This document shows positions 50,394 to 58,360 of a stretch of 58,907 bases of DNA, piece by piece; the stretch's first letter is position 1; each line of letters starts with the position of its first letter. A model generated the notes under the pieces. It saw only the letters and a program-made list of their open reading frames with translations, was not told where the DNA came from and ran no database searches. The stretch lies in assembly GCA_902790525.1 (NCBI GenBank), contig CADASI010000019.1, forward strand, positions 1-58,907, written 5' to 3'. A program made the position numbers and the translations under genes. Source of the DNA: an uncultured Eubacteriales bacterium. Its GTDB lineage: Bacteria > Bacillota > Clostridia > Christensenellales > Aristaeellaceae.

Positions 50394-50867
50394 TCAGGGC
50401 TTGGTCAGGGCGCTGACCTTGACGTAACCGCCCTTGCCTGACATGGTCTTGACGTAGGCCCAGCTCCCGCGGACCTGATAGACCAGCACCAGCGTCTTCT
50501 TCTTCAGACGCTTGACGCCCCTGGACTTTGCGGTGGCCTTGCGGCGCATGGTCACCGACTTGTTGGTGTAGAACACCTGGTTTGAATTGGCGGCGCCGTA
50601 GGAAGTGACGAACTTGTCGTAGACGTAGCCGACTTTCCCGCCGCTGGTGCGCACCTTATAGAAGGCGTTGACCTTCTTGCCGGTATACAACACCTTTGTG
50701 CCCTTTTTGAGGCTCTTGATGACCGGATAGTTGCCCGGGCCAGAGCGCAGCCTCGCGCCATTGACATTGATCTTCATGACCTTGACAACGGAAGCGCTGG
50801 CCGGTACGGCAAACAGCGATACCAGGATCACCAGGCCGAGGACAGCCGCCAACAATCTGCGTTTCAA
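50394..50867 (-). CDS. Secreted protein with two bacterial SH3 domains
   Basis: A 157-residue exported protein. A signal peptide (to about PASAS) is followed by two SH3b repeats: KINVNGARLRSGPGNYPVIKSLKKG ... GYVYDKFV and TNKSVTMRRKATAKSRGVKRLKKK ... GGYVKVSAL. It is rich in Lys/Arg in the second repeat. Such domains bind cell wall; no catalytic domain is present. The start is uncertain: a TTG at 50867 has GGGGG 8 nt upstream, whereas a GTG at 50876 overlaps that SD. Confidence 0.8.
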   Translation of the reverse strand: MKRRLLAAVLGLVILVSLFAVPASASVVKVMKINVNGARLRSGPGNYPVIKSLKKGTKVLYTGKKVNAFYKVRTSGGKVGYVYDKFVTSYGAANSNQVFYTNKSVTMRRKATAKSRGVKRLKKKTLVLVYQVRGSWAYVKTMSGKGGYVKVSALTKP

Positions 50868-50893
50868 AACCGACACCCCCTAAACTCATCCCT

Positions 50894-50922
50894 ATTGTAG
50901 CATAACTTGCGGAGAAACACAA
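50894..50922 (-). promoter_or_regulatory. SigA-like promoter of the SH3 protein gene
   Basis: Minus strand: TTGTGT (50917-50922), a 17-bp spacer and TACAAT (50894-50899). Confidence 0.6.
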
Positions 50923-50961
50923 GAGAATATTGTCGAAAATACAGCTTTTGGATTAAAATAA

Positions 50962-51915
50962 TTAATTGAAGTACACCAGCTCTTCCTTCGGCGCGTGGGT
51001 GGGCTGGACCTTCTTTTCGGTCAGCACGATGGCGTCGCAGTTGTGCAGCACGCTGAAGCTCTTCTCGACACTGGCCTCCAGCATGATCCAGTCGTTGGTC
51101 TTCGGCGGCTGGCCGTCGAACCTGCACAAAAAGCCGATGCCGCCGATGTCCTCCGCGCAGCAGGTCATGACGTGCCGCCCGAATACGTAGCAGTTCTTCG
51201 GCATGTCCTCCATGCGGAAGGCGCGGCCCCGGGCGCGGATGGTCTTGCCGTCGTAGCGCTCGGGATGCTCCATGGCGTCCAGGTAGAAGGTGCCGAAGTC
51301 CTCGTCCCCGATCTGTATGGGGGAGGCCTTCACGTCGTAGGGCAGGTCCTCGTCGGCCACGCCGTCGTCGGTGGTGCCGTCCAGGTTCTCGAAGAATATG
51401 CGCGTGGTGTTGTTGATGCCCTTCACCGAGCGGCGGTACTTGCTCTTGGTGGTGTTCTGGTCGCACCGGTTGAAGATCACCAGGTCGGCCTCCTTCAGGC
51501 CGTCGGCCATGTACTTGCGCATGTTCTTCAGGTAGATCTCGAAGGTGGAGGCGTCCACCAGGTCGATGATCTGCGCAAGCTCCCAGCTGTCGGGCTTCTT
51601 GGCCTGATAAAGCGTCTCCAATAGCCAGGTGGCATTGTACTCTATGATCACGCGCTCCGGCTTGTACTCGTTGTTCAGCCGCCCCAGCTTGTGGCCGGCG
51701 ATGTCCCGCGCCTGCTCCAGATTGATCAGCACGGCGTTGGCCTTTTTGAGGACCTCGGGATCGTATTCGTCCTCGCCCTCCTCGCAGCACAAAAGGAGCG
51801 TGCGCTCGCCCTCGGTGAAGCCCTCGTCGGTCAGCATTTCGGTGACGAATTTCGTTTTGCCGCTGCCTAGGAAGCCGGTGATGATGTATACGGGTACGGT
51901 AGTGATGCTCTGCAT
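50962..51915 (-). CDS. G3E (CobW/COG0523) GTPase fused to a DUF1980/YcgQ-like domain
   Basis: A 317-residue protein. The N-terminal GTPase has Walker A GFLGSGKT and the NRCDQ guanine-specificity-like motif, but no GCxCC metal site; LLLCCEEGE occupies a different place. From about 220 a second domain starts (GKTIRARGRAF), with GRHVMTCCAEDIGGIGFLC, which resembles the C-terminal domain of the TIGR03943/YcgQ family, a group linked with zinc permease-like YcgR/DUF318 proteins. It lies 3 nt downstream of a His-rich G3E GTPase, so the two probably act together in metal handling. The fusion assignment rests on motif similarity only. Confidence 0.75.
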   Translation of the reverse strand: MQSITTVPVYIITGFLGSGKTKFVTEMLTDEGFTEGERTLLLCCEEGEDEYDPEVLKKANAVLINLEQARDIAGHKLGRLNNEYKPERVIIEYNATWLLETLYQAKKPDSWELAQIIDLVDASTFEIYLKNMRKYMADGLKEADLVIFNRCDQNTTKSKYRRSVKGINNTTRIFFENLDGTTDDGVADEDLPYDVKASPIQIGDEDFGTFYLDAMEHPERYDGKTIRARGRAFRMEDMPKNCYVFGRHVMTCCAEDIGGIGFLCRFDGQPPKTNDWIMLEASVEKSFSVLHNCDAIVLTEKKVQPTHAPKEELVYFN

Positions 51916-51918
51916 GGC

Positions 51919-53004
51919 TTAAACTCCAAACAATTCCCGGATGGCGCTCTCCTTCAGGTGGCAGCCGATCACGCACAGTCGGCCGGTGTAGTCGGCGCTG
52001 CCGTAGCGCACGTCCACCTCGTCGGGCACGTAGTCAAAGTGCAGCCAGCGGCCGTCGGTGAGGGGCAGTATGCCCTTCGCGCGGAGGATGTCGCCGTAGA
52101 GGTCAAACTCCTCCAGCTGGTCGATGGCGTTGCGCAGGGCGGCCTCGTCGAACTTCTTCGGAGTCTCGATGCCGATGTTCTCGAAGATCTCGTCCGCGTG
52201 GTGGTGCTCGCCGCAGCCGCAGGAGCAGCCCTCGCCGTGCTCGTGGTGATGGTCGTGATGATGCTCATGGTCGTGATCATGGTCATGCTCGTGATGATGG
52301 TCATGATGATGGTCATGATCATGGTCATGATCGTGATGGTGCTCATGCTCGTGGTCGTGATGATGGTGGCGGTCCCCCTCGGGCAGATCGTCGACGGTCA
52401 GCAGGAAGGAGGGATGCTCGATGGTCTCCAGCATCTGCGCGGGGGTCAGGTCATCCCAGGGCGTGGTGATGATGCGCGCCTTGGGGTTGTGCTCCCGGAG
52501 CAGCGCCACGGCCTTCTCGATCTTGTCCTCGGTGGTCATCTGGGTGCGGCTCAGGATGATGGTCTCGGCGGATTCGATCTGGTCGATGAAGAACTCGCCG
52601 AAGTTGCGGGCGTACATGCGGCACTTGCCCACGTCGGCCACGGTGGCGCAGCCGGACAGCGCGACCTCATGGGTCCTGGCCACGTCGTCCACCACCCGGC
52701 GGATGTCGGACAGCTTGCCCACGCCGGAGGGCTCGATGAGTATGCGGTCGGGATGGTACTGGTCGATCAGCTGGCCCAGCGCCTCGGTGAAGTCGCCCAC
52801 CAGGGTGCAGCAGATGCAGCCGGAGTTCAGCTCGGTGATCTGCACGCCGGTGTCCTTCATGAAGCCGCCGTCGATGCCGACCTCGCCGTATTCGTTTTCC
52901 AGCAGGACCACCTTTTCGCCCTCGAACGCGCCGTCCAGCAGCTTTTTGATCAGCGTGGTCTTGCCCGCGCCGAGGAAACCCGAGATGATGTTGACCTTTG
53001 CCAT
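51919..53004 (-). CDS. G3E (COG0523) GTPase with long His-rich loop, likely zinc metallochaperone
   Basis: A 361-residue GTPase. Walker A is GFLGAGKT (9-16), the metal-binding switch motif is GCICC (62-66), and EPSGVG follows. Residues 213-269 are almost only His, Asp and Glu (about 32 His) ending with a CSCGCG cluster, a typical metal-sequestering loop. The C-terminal CobW_C domain (LYGDILRAKGILPLTDGRWLHFDYV) is complete. Proteins of this kind deliver zinc (ZNG1/YciC-like), nickel or cobalt. The start MAKVN has AGGTG 8 nt upstream. It is first in a two-gene operon with its own promoter. Confidence 0.92.
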   Translation of the reverse strand: MAKVNIISGFLGAGKTTLIKKLLDGAFEGEKVVLLENEYGEVGIDGGFMKDTGVQITELNSGCICCTLVGDFTEALGQLIDQYHPDRILIEPSGVGKLSDIRRVVDDVARTHEVALSGCATVADVGKCRMYARNFGEFFIDQIESAETIILSRTQMTTEDKIEKAVALLREHNPKARIITTPWDDLTPAQMLETIEHPSFLLTVDDLPEGDRHHHHDHEHEHHHDHDHDHDHHHDHHHEHDHDHDHEHHHDHHHEHGEGCSCGCGEHHHADEIFENIGIETPKKFDEAALRNAIDQLEEFDLYGDILRAKGILPLTDGRWLHFDYVPDEVDVRYGSADYTGRLCVIGCHLKESAIRELFGV

Positions 53005-53074
53005 TTTCAATTCACCTGTCTTCATATCGTATTCGCCGTCACTTGGCGGTGTGTGGCAAAATCTACCGTTGGAT

Positions 53075-53123
53075 ATGATACCCCTTTTGACCGCCTTTGT
53101 CATGCAAAACGATGTGAATTCAC
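53075..53123 (-). promoter_or_regulatory. Promoter of the G3E GTPase pair with a GTGAATTCAC palindrome
   Basis: Minus strand: ATGACA (53098-53103), a 17-bp spacer and TATCAT (53075-53080). A perfect 10-bp palindrome, GTGAATTCAC, at 53114-53123 lies just upstream of the -35. A zinc-responsive regulator is plausible but no Zur consensus is evident. Confidence 0.5.
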
Positions 53124-53148
53124 GAAATAATAACCTTGGTTTACCGGG

Positions 53149-53850
53149 TCAGAGGCTCCGCACCAGCTTCACGCAGCGACCCAGCACCTTGACGGTCTGC
53201 AGGTTGCCCACCACGGCGGAAAACTCGTGGTCGAAGGCCTGCATCTGTATGCGCCCGCCGTCGAGCTTCATCAGCTTGCGCACCATGCGCGCGCCGCCGT
53301 ACTCCACCAGCATCAGCCGGTCGTCCTCGGCCTTCGAGGCGGGCACCACCAGCAGCAGGTCCCCGGCGTACACCCGGAAGCCCCGGAGCATGTCGTCCGG
53401 GCAGCGGTAGTAGAGCACCTTGTCCGGCGCGCCGCCCTCGATCTTCCCGGACACGATGGGCGTGAGTACGTGGTCGATCACGACCCCGTCCGGGGCCATC
53501 ACCGGCACCCGCTTCACCACGCCGCCCAGCGCGTCCAGCCAAGCGTCGTTGGACTCCGCCTGCGCCTGCCGGTCTGGGGCGTTCTGCTCCTCCACGGGCA
53601 GTATGTAGGCCCGGGGCTTCGGCCTGAGCTTCACCGGCGGCTCGGAGGCCACTTCCAGCTCGGTGGAGACGGGGTTTTTAACCCCCAGCACCTTCATGAT
53701 GCGCTGGGCCTGGTCGTCGGACACGATCTTGCGCCCGGACTCCACGTCCTTGATGAAGCTCTCCGCCAGCCCGCACTTCTTGCCCAGCGCCTTCTCGCTC
53801 AGCTTCGCCTTCAGCCGCGCCGCGCGGATGGTATCGCCCAAACGGCTCAT
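53149..53850 (-). CDS. XRE-family regulator with degenerate S24-like domain
   Basis: A 233-residue DNA-binding protein. Residues 1-57 form a Cro/CI helix-turn-helix (ALGKKCGLAESFIKDVESGRKIVSDDQAQRI). The C-terminal part (about 145-233) has the LexA/CI peptidase-like fold: MLRGFRVYAGDLLLVVPASKAEDDRLMLVEYGGARMVRKL. The nucleophilic Ser of the GDSM motif is replaced (PDDM), while the Lys equivalent may be kept, so it looks non-proteolytic and probably acts as an oligomerisation or ligand domain. It starts 3 nt after the L,D-transpeptidase stop, so it is the second gene of that operon. Confidence 0.85.
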   Translation of the reverse strand: MSRLGDTIRAARLKAKLSEKALGKKCGLAESFIKDVESGRKIVSDDQAQRIMKVLGVKNPVSTELEVASEPPVKLRPKPRAYILPVEEQNAPDRQAQAESNDAWLDALGGVVKRVPVMAPDGVVIDHVLTPIVSGKIEGGAPDKVLYYRCPDDMLRGFRVYAGDLLLVVPASKAEDDRLMLVEYGGARMVRKLMKLDGGRIQMQAFDHEFSAVVGNLQTVKVLGRCVKLVRSL

Positions 53851-53853
53851 CGA

Positions 53854-55689
53854 TCATTCCTCCGATATCGTCAGCATGTCTCCCGCGTCGGTTGGCGCGT
53901 CGGACTCGGGGACGGCATCCTCCGGCGTCGTCTCGTCGGACATCCCGTCGGACAACTCGTCCGGCAGCGGCTCCGGGTCGTCCTCCGAATCCTCGACGAC
54001 GATCTCCTCCGTCTGCTCGGCAACCGCCTCGGCCTCGAGCTCAAGGCCGTTGTCCGTCTCCCCGGAGAGTTCGGGGTCGGGGAGGGATTCGGGCGCGTCC
54101 CCGGCGCCGTCCACGACCGCCGCGGCGGCCGTGTCGGCGACTTCCTCCGCGTCGGCGACCGCCTCTGTCACGGCGACTTCTTCAACCTCCGCGACGATGC
54201 CCTCGGCCTCGACGACCGCCTCCGCCTCTGTGACGATGGCGTCCGCCTCCGCGGCGACGGCCTCCGTCCCGGCGGCGACGGCCTCCGTCCCGGCGGCGTT
54301 GCCCGACTCGGCGGGGGTGGACACCTCCGCTGTGGTCGCGGCGGTGGCGTCGGTCGTCGCCACGGCGGGCAGGGAGACCTCCACATAGCCGTTCTCGGTG
54401 ACGTCCTCGTTGTAGAACGTCAGCGAGCTGCGCTTCACGTAGCCCGTGCGCCCGTTGGCGCGGACCTTCGTCCACTGCTTGCCGTCGGACAGCACCCGCA
54501 TGGTGGACTTGTACTTGAGCTTTTTGACCGTCTTGCCCTTCTTGGAGGCCGTACTGCGCAGCCGGACGCCGGAGTGGGCCTTGACCCGGGCCATCTGCGC
54601 GTTTTTCGTGACGACGCTCAGGGCGTAGGGGGTGCTGCCGAAGCTCTGGCGCACCTCGGCGGCGCGCTCAGCAATGTCGGTCTGCAGGTTGGCGTCGGCC
54701 GCGCCGGTCACCGCGAAGCCGAAGGTGTTCTGGTAGTTCCGCACGCCCTCGGCAGTCGTGGCCGCGAAGGTGCCGTCCGCGCTGCCCTGCATCATCAAAA
54801 GGGTGATCAGGTTGGTCTGGAGCGCGGCGACCGCCGGGCCCGCGCTGCCCTCGGCGAGGGTGATCTCCGTGCCGACGGGGGCGGTGTCCGCGAACATGAT
54901 GTCCCACAGCGCCTGGTTGACCCGGCCGGTCTTTTTGAGATTGCACGCCGCCTGGAAGGACTTCACCGACTTGACGGTGCTCTTGCCCATCACGCCGTTG
55001 ACCGCGCCGCCGTAGTAGCCCAGCGCCTGGAGCCGGGTCTGCATCTGCGTGACCAGGCTGCCGGTGCTGCCCCGGCCCAGGGGCAGGGGGGATTCCTTGG
55101 GCTTGCGGCCCATGAAGCTGTCGTAGGTCTGCTTGTCGCGGATGAAGGTCTTCCGCTTGAGCTTGCTGCGCAGCTTGGAATTGGTCTTGCCGCTTGCGAA
55201 GATGCGGCACTTGGTGCCGGTGCCGCAGTTCTGGGCGATGAACTTCGCGTCGCTCACCCGAAGCCGCACGCAGCCGTGGGACGCCTTGGAGCCCAGCGCC
55301 CGGCTGGACGAGCTGGTGGGGCCCTTCTTGGCCGAGGTGTACAGCGTGGAGTGGAACAGTATGCCGCCGGTGATGCGGGTCGCCCACTTCGCGTAGCACT
55401 TGAACTTCGGGAAATAGTACCACTCCGAGCGCTCGGACGAGCCCCGGGAGGGCAGGTGATAGGTGCCGGTGGGCGTAGGCGTGGCGCTGCGGCCCGAGGA
55501 GCAGATCATCTGCCGGACGATGTTGGTGTCGTCGGTGTTCTCGGAATCGTAGACCGTCACGATCTGGTTGGTCAGATCCACGGTGATGTAATAGTGGCTG
55601 TCCGCCATCGCGCCCGTGATCGGCGCGCTCAGCGCCAGCAGGCAAAACGCCGTCAGCGCCGCAAGGATTTTCCTGATACGCAAGGTCAT
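53854..55689 (-). CDS. L,D-transpeptidase with peptidoglycan-binding and SH3 domains
   Basis: A 611-residue exported enzyme that makes 3-3 peptidoglycan cross-links. A signal peptide (to about 29, AMA) is followed by the YkuD domain (31-160) with the catalytic His in GILFHSTLY and SHGCVRL (Cys140). Next come two PG_binding_1 repeats (TQMQTRLQALGYYGGAVNG; ALQTNLITLLMMQG), an SH3b domain (AHSGVRLRSTASKKGK ... TGYVKRSSL) and a long acidic Ala/Glu/Val tail of about 170 residues (AAEADAIVTEAEAVV) likely to be disordered. The ATG follows GGAGG by only 3 nt, so a TTG 6 nt further in is possible. Confidence 0.92.
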   Translation of the reverse strand: MTLRIRKILAALTAFCLLALSAPITGAMADSHYYITVDLTNQIVTVYDSENTDDTNIVRQMICSSGRSATPTPTGTYHLPSRGSSERSEWYYFPKFKCYAKWATRITGGILFHSTLYTSAKKGPTSSSSRALGSKASHGCVRLRVSDAKFIAQNCGTGTKCRIFASGKTNSKLRSKLKRKTFIRDKQTYDSFMGRKPKESPLPLGRGSTGSLVTQMQTRLQALGYYGGAVNGVMGKSTVKSVKSFQAACNLKKTGRVNQALWDIMFADTAPVGTEITLAEGSAGPAVAALQTNLITLLMMQGSADGTFAATTAEGVRNYQNTFGFAVTGAADANLQTDIAERAAEVRQSFGSTPYALSVVTKNAQMARVKAHSGVRLRSTASKKGKTVKKLKYKSTMRVLSDGKQWTKVRANGRTGYVKRSSLTFYNEDVTENGYVEVSLPAVATTDATAATTAEVSTPAESGNAAGTEAVAAGTEAVAAEADAIVTEAEAVVEAEGIVAEVEEVAVTEAVADAEEVADTAAAAVVDGAGDAPESLPDPELSGETDNGLELEAEAVAEQTEEIVVEDSEDDPEPLPDELSDGMSDETTPEDAVPESDAPTDAGDMLTISEE

Positions 55690-55720
55690 GTGCCTCCATA
55701 AGATAATGCTTTCGCATACC

Positions 55721-55749
55721 ATTATAGCACGGATTATTTCAAAAAACAA
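55721..55749 (-). promoter_or_regulatory. SigA-like promoter of the L,D-transpeptidase operon
   Basis: Minus strand: TTGTTT (55744-55749), a 17-bp spacer and TATAAT (55721-55726). Confidence 0.6.
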
Positions 55750-55795
55750 CCGAAATTGTAATAATTTGGAAATAAATTGATATAAATTTACAAAT

Positions 55796-55832
55796 GATTG
55801 ATGGCGGCTTCCTTCGGAAGTCGCCATCAATC
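55796..55832 (-). terminator. Terminator of degV
   Basis: GATTGATGGCG-g-CTTCC, loop TTC, GGAAG-t-CGCCATCAATC: 16 pairs with one mismatch, 11 nt from the degV stop. Confidence 0.75.
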
Positions 55833-55843
55833 AAAAAGACAAT

Positions 55844-56722
55844 TCAGTATTCCCGCTCGCCGCCCATGAACACGCTGGCCAGCGTGCCGGGGCCGCAGTG
55901 GGAGCCGATCACGGGCCCGACGATCTGTATGCGGATGTCCCGGAGGGTGGGGATGCGCTCGCGGAGCATCCCGGCGAGGGTCTCGGCCTCCTCGGGCACG
56001 TCGCCGTGGAGGATCAGGAGGGTCTGGTCCTCGGGGTGCTCGATGCTTTGGGCCGTGCGCTCGACGATGGTCTTCAAAGTCTTCTTGCGGCCGCGGACCT
56101 TCTCGACGGCCTCCATCTTGCCGCTTTTGCCCAGGCAGATGATGGGCCGGATGTCCAGCATGGTGCCGAATATGGCGCTGGTGGGGGTGATGCGCCCGCC
56201 CCGGGCCAGGTATTTCAGGTCGCCCACGGTCATCCACACCTGGGCGCGCATGCGGTTCTCCAGCACCCACTGGGCCACCTCGTCCATGGGCCTGCCCTGG
56301 GCGTAGAGCTCGTGGGCCTTGAGCACCAGAAGCGTCATCGGGCCTGAGATGCTCAACGTGTCCACCACGGTGAATTTGCGGCCGGGATACTTCTCCAGAA
56401 GCTGCTTGCGCGCCTCGAAGACGTTTTGAAGGGTGGAGCTCATGTTGGAGGAGAAGGCGATGAACAGCAGGTCCTTCTCCCTCAGGATCGGTTCAAAGTA
56501 TTCCAGATACGCCTCGGTGGGCAGAAGCGACGTGTTGGGCGTCGCGCCCGCGCGCATGCGTTCGAAGAAGTGCTTCTCCACCCCGGCGCGGCCGTTGTCG
56601 TCCTCGTGTTCCTCGCCGTCGAGCGTGTAGGGCATGCGCACCACCGGGATGCCCAGCGCGTCTGCCGTGGAGAAGGGCAGGTCGCTGTCGGAGTCGGTCA
56701 TCAGTACATAGTTCTGTTCCAT
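55844..56722 (-). CDS. DegV family fatty-acid-binding protein
   Basis: A 292-residue cytoplasmic two-domain protein. DegV/FakB proteins hold a fatty acid for phosphorylation by the FakA kinase. Visible features are YVLMTDSDSDLPFSTADALGIPVVRMPY (N-terminal strand and loop), TPNTSLLPTEAYLEYF, the fatty-acid-binding FSSNMSSTLQN, and GGRITPTSAIFGTMLDIRPII. The start at MEQNYV has AAGGGG about 8 nt upstream; the upstream in-frame extension lies across the promoter. Confidence 0.92.
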   Translation of the reverse strand: MEQNYVLMTDSDSDLPFSTADALGIPVVRMPYTLDGEEHEDDNGRAGVEKHFFERMRAGATPNTSLLPTEAYLEYFEPILREKDLLFIAFSSNMSSTLQNVFEARKQLLEKYPGRKFTVVDTLSISGPMTLLVLKAHELYAQGRPMDEVAQWVLENRMRAQVWMTVGDLKYLARGGRITPTSAIFGTMLDIRPIICLGKSGKMEAVEKVRGRKKTLKTIVERTAQSIEHPEDQTLLILHGDVPEEAETLAGMLRERIPTLRDIRIQIVGPVIGSHCGPGTLASVFMGGEREY

Positions 56723-56759
56723 AATAAATCCCCTTCGTCGTGTTTTCCCCTCGGCTGAC

Positions 56760-56788
56760 ATTATACTATAAATCGGGGAAATATGCAA
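56760..56788 (-). promoter_or_regulatory. SigA-like promoter of degV
   Basis: Minus strand: TTGCAT (56783-56788), a 17-bp spacer and TATAAT (56760-56765), 37 bp before the ATG. Confidence 0.65.
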
Positions 56789-56812
56789 ACGAAGGGGAAG
56801 CGGGTTTTACGG

Positions 56813-57502
56813 TCAGGTCTCCTCCACGTCCAGCACGCCGTGGACGCCGCGGATGCGGGACAGCAGCAGGTCGCGGTTGATCTTGAACCGGGGCCTCAGC
56901 GAAAGCACGGCGGTGTAGACGGTCGCGCTGGGGTTGTTGCCGTGGAGCACCCGCAGGTTGGTGATGGCGATGCGGTTGTCCTTGCAGGTGCGCATCACCT
57001 GGTCCAAGGCGGGCTTGTGGTGGTAGTGCAGCGTGATGTTGAACTCGGGGGAGCGGGAGATGCGGCTGTTGAGCTGGGAGAACAGCGTCTCGGTGATCAG
57101 CACCAGCACCGCGGCGAACACGCCGCCCTCGTAGAATCCCGCGCCGATGGCCAGGCCAATCACGCCGCTGGCCCACAGCCCGGCGGCGGTGGTGAGGCCC
57201 TTGACGGTGCGGTTGCGCGTGACGATGATGGTGCCCGCGCCGATGAAGCCCAGGCCGGACACCACCTGCGCTCCCAGGCGGGAGATGTCCGTGGGCAGCC
57301 CCAGGTTCAGGTAGAGGTAGATGCCGGTCATGGAGGCCGTGGCCGCGCCGATGCACACCAGTATGTGGGTGCGGAAGCCGGCGGGGCGGTTTTTATAGGA
57401 ACGCTCGAAGCCGATGACCGCGCCGGCCAGACAGGCCAGCAGCATGCGGAGCAGTACGGTGCCGAAGCTGATGCTTCTCAGGCTGTTCAAACTGGCAGAC
57501 AT
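56813..57502 (-). CDS. MgtC/SapB family membrane protein (second of pair)
   Basis: A 229-residue protein. Four to five membrane segments carry the family motifs GAVIGFERSYKNRPAGFRTHILVCIGAA, GLGFIGAGTIIV (the invariant GLGFIGAG) and GLTTAAGLWASGVIGLAIGAGFYEG. A cytoplasmic ACT-like C-terminal domain (FNITLHYHH ... LLSRIRGVHGVLDVEE) follows. The family includes virulence-linked MgtC, which adjusts to low magnesium, but most members are uncharacterised. It starts 12 nt after its neighbour. Confidence 0.9.
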   Translation of the reverse strand: MSASLNSLRSISFGTVLLRMLLACLAGAVIGFERSYKNRPAGFRTHILVCIGAATASMTGIYLYLNLGLPTDISRLGAQVVSGLGFIGAGTIIVTRNRTVKGLTTAAGLWASGVIGLAIGAGFYEGGVFAAVLVLITETLFSQLNSRISRSPEFNITLHYHHKPALDQVMRTCKDNRIAITNLRVLHGNNPSATVYTAVLSLRPRFKINRDLLLSRIRGVHGVLDVEET

Positions 57503-57514
57503 GCTTCCCCCTCC

Positions 57515-58249
57515 TTACGATATCAGTTCCTGCACGGAATCCACGCAGGGCAGCTCGGCCAGCGAGGACAGTATCGCCGAGTGGGAGGCGTTCTGCCTGG
57601 CGAGCTTTAAGGTCATGATGGCGGAGGGCAGCTTGTTGCCCTGGCGCTCGGTGCGCTCCATCTCCAGGTCGTAGAGCTGCGCGCCCTGATTGCGGATGGC
57701 GCCGGTGATGGCGTCCACGTCCTCCGGCGACTCAAATTCCACGTAGATCGTGATGTTGCGAAGCCGCCGTTTGAACGCCAGCTCCAGGGGCTGCATGAAC
57801 TCCAGCGTGAATATGATCACCACCATGGCGCAGAACACGGCCTCGTAGAACCCGGCCCCGCAGGCGATGCCCAGCGTGGCGCAGGCGAAAAGCCCGATGG
57901 CCGAGGTCAGGCCCGATACCTGCCTGTGGGCCACCGCGATGATCGTGCCCGCGGCCAGGAAGCCGATGCCCGAGCCCACCTGGGCAGAGAAGCGCGACAC
58001 GTCGAACTTCATGCCGTAAGCCTCCACCGCGTAGGTCCAGGGGCCCCGAAGCATTTCGTATTCGTACAGGCTCACGAGCATCGTCAGCGCCGCGCCGATG
58101 CTGGTGAGCATGTAGGTGCGCAGGCCCGCGTTGGCCTTCTTCTGAGCCCGGCCGTAGCCGATCAGCGCGCCGACCAGCATCGCCAGCGTCAGCCGGACCA
58201 GCACCGAGCACAGGCTGAACTGCCGGAGGGATTCGATGATTCCCGACAC
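57515..58249 (-). CDS. MgtC/SapB family membrane protein (first of pair)
   Basis: A 244-residue paralogue of the next gene. It has the same layout: GALIGYGRAQKKANAGLRTYMLTSIGAAL, GIGFLAAGTIIA (Ala replaces Gly in the usual FIGAG) and GLTSAIGLFACATLGIACGAGFYEA, then a C-terminal ACT-like domain. An extra loop after the second helix (YEYEMLRGPWTYAVEAYGMKF) is not present in the paralogue. The GTG at 58249 was chosen because GGGGGTG lies 5 nt upstream; a GTG at 58267 is in frame but has no SD. Confidence 0.88.
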   Translation of the reverse strand: MSGIIESLRQFSLCSVLVRLTLAMLVGALIGYGRAQKKANAGLRTYMLTSIGAALTMLVSLYEYEMLRGPWTYAVEAYGMKFDVSRFSAQVGSGIGFLAAGTIIAVAHRQVSGLTSAIGLFACATLGIACGAGFYEAVFCAMVVIIFTLEFMQPLELAFKRRLRNITIYVEFESPEDVDAITGAIRNQGAQLYDLEMERTERQGNKLPSAIMTLKLARQNASHSAILSSLAELPCVDSVQELIS

Positions 58250-58281
58250 AGGAACACCCCCACTCACTAAAAACTGACACC

Positions 58282-58310
58282 ATTATAACATATTTTTGCC
58301 ACAATCACAA
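58282..58310 (-). promoter_or_regulatory. SigA-like promoter of the MgtC pair
   Basis: Minus strand: TTGTGA (58305-58310), a 17-bp spacer and TATAAT (58282-58287). Confidence 0.65.
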
Positions 58311-58330
58311 GTAAATCCTTGCGCATTATA

Positions 58331-58356
58331 CCCGGCATGCGCTTTGCCGCGCCGGG
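58331..58356 (-). terminator. Hairpin after the phosphatase gene
   Basis: CCCGGC pairs with GCCGGG around a partly paired GCG...GCG interior, 4 nt after the stop. There is no T-run, so terminator status is tentative. Confidence 0.45.
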
Positions 58357-58360
58357 ATGA

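Noticed and set aside
52206..52373. Possible tandem DNA repeat (ATGATGGTC units)
   Set aside because: It is the coding DNA for the His/Asp-rich loop of the G3E GTPase, so protein-level selection explains it.
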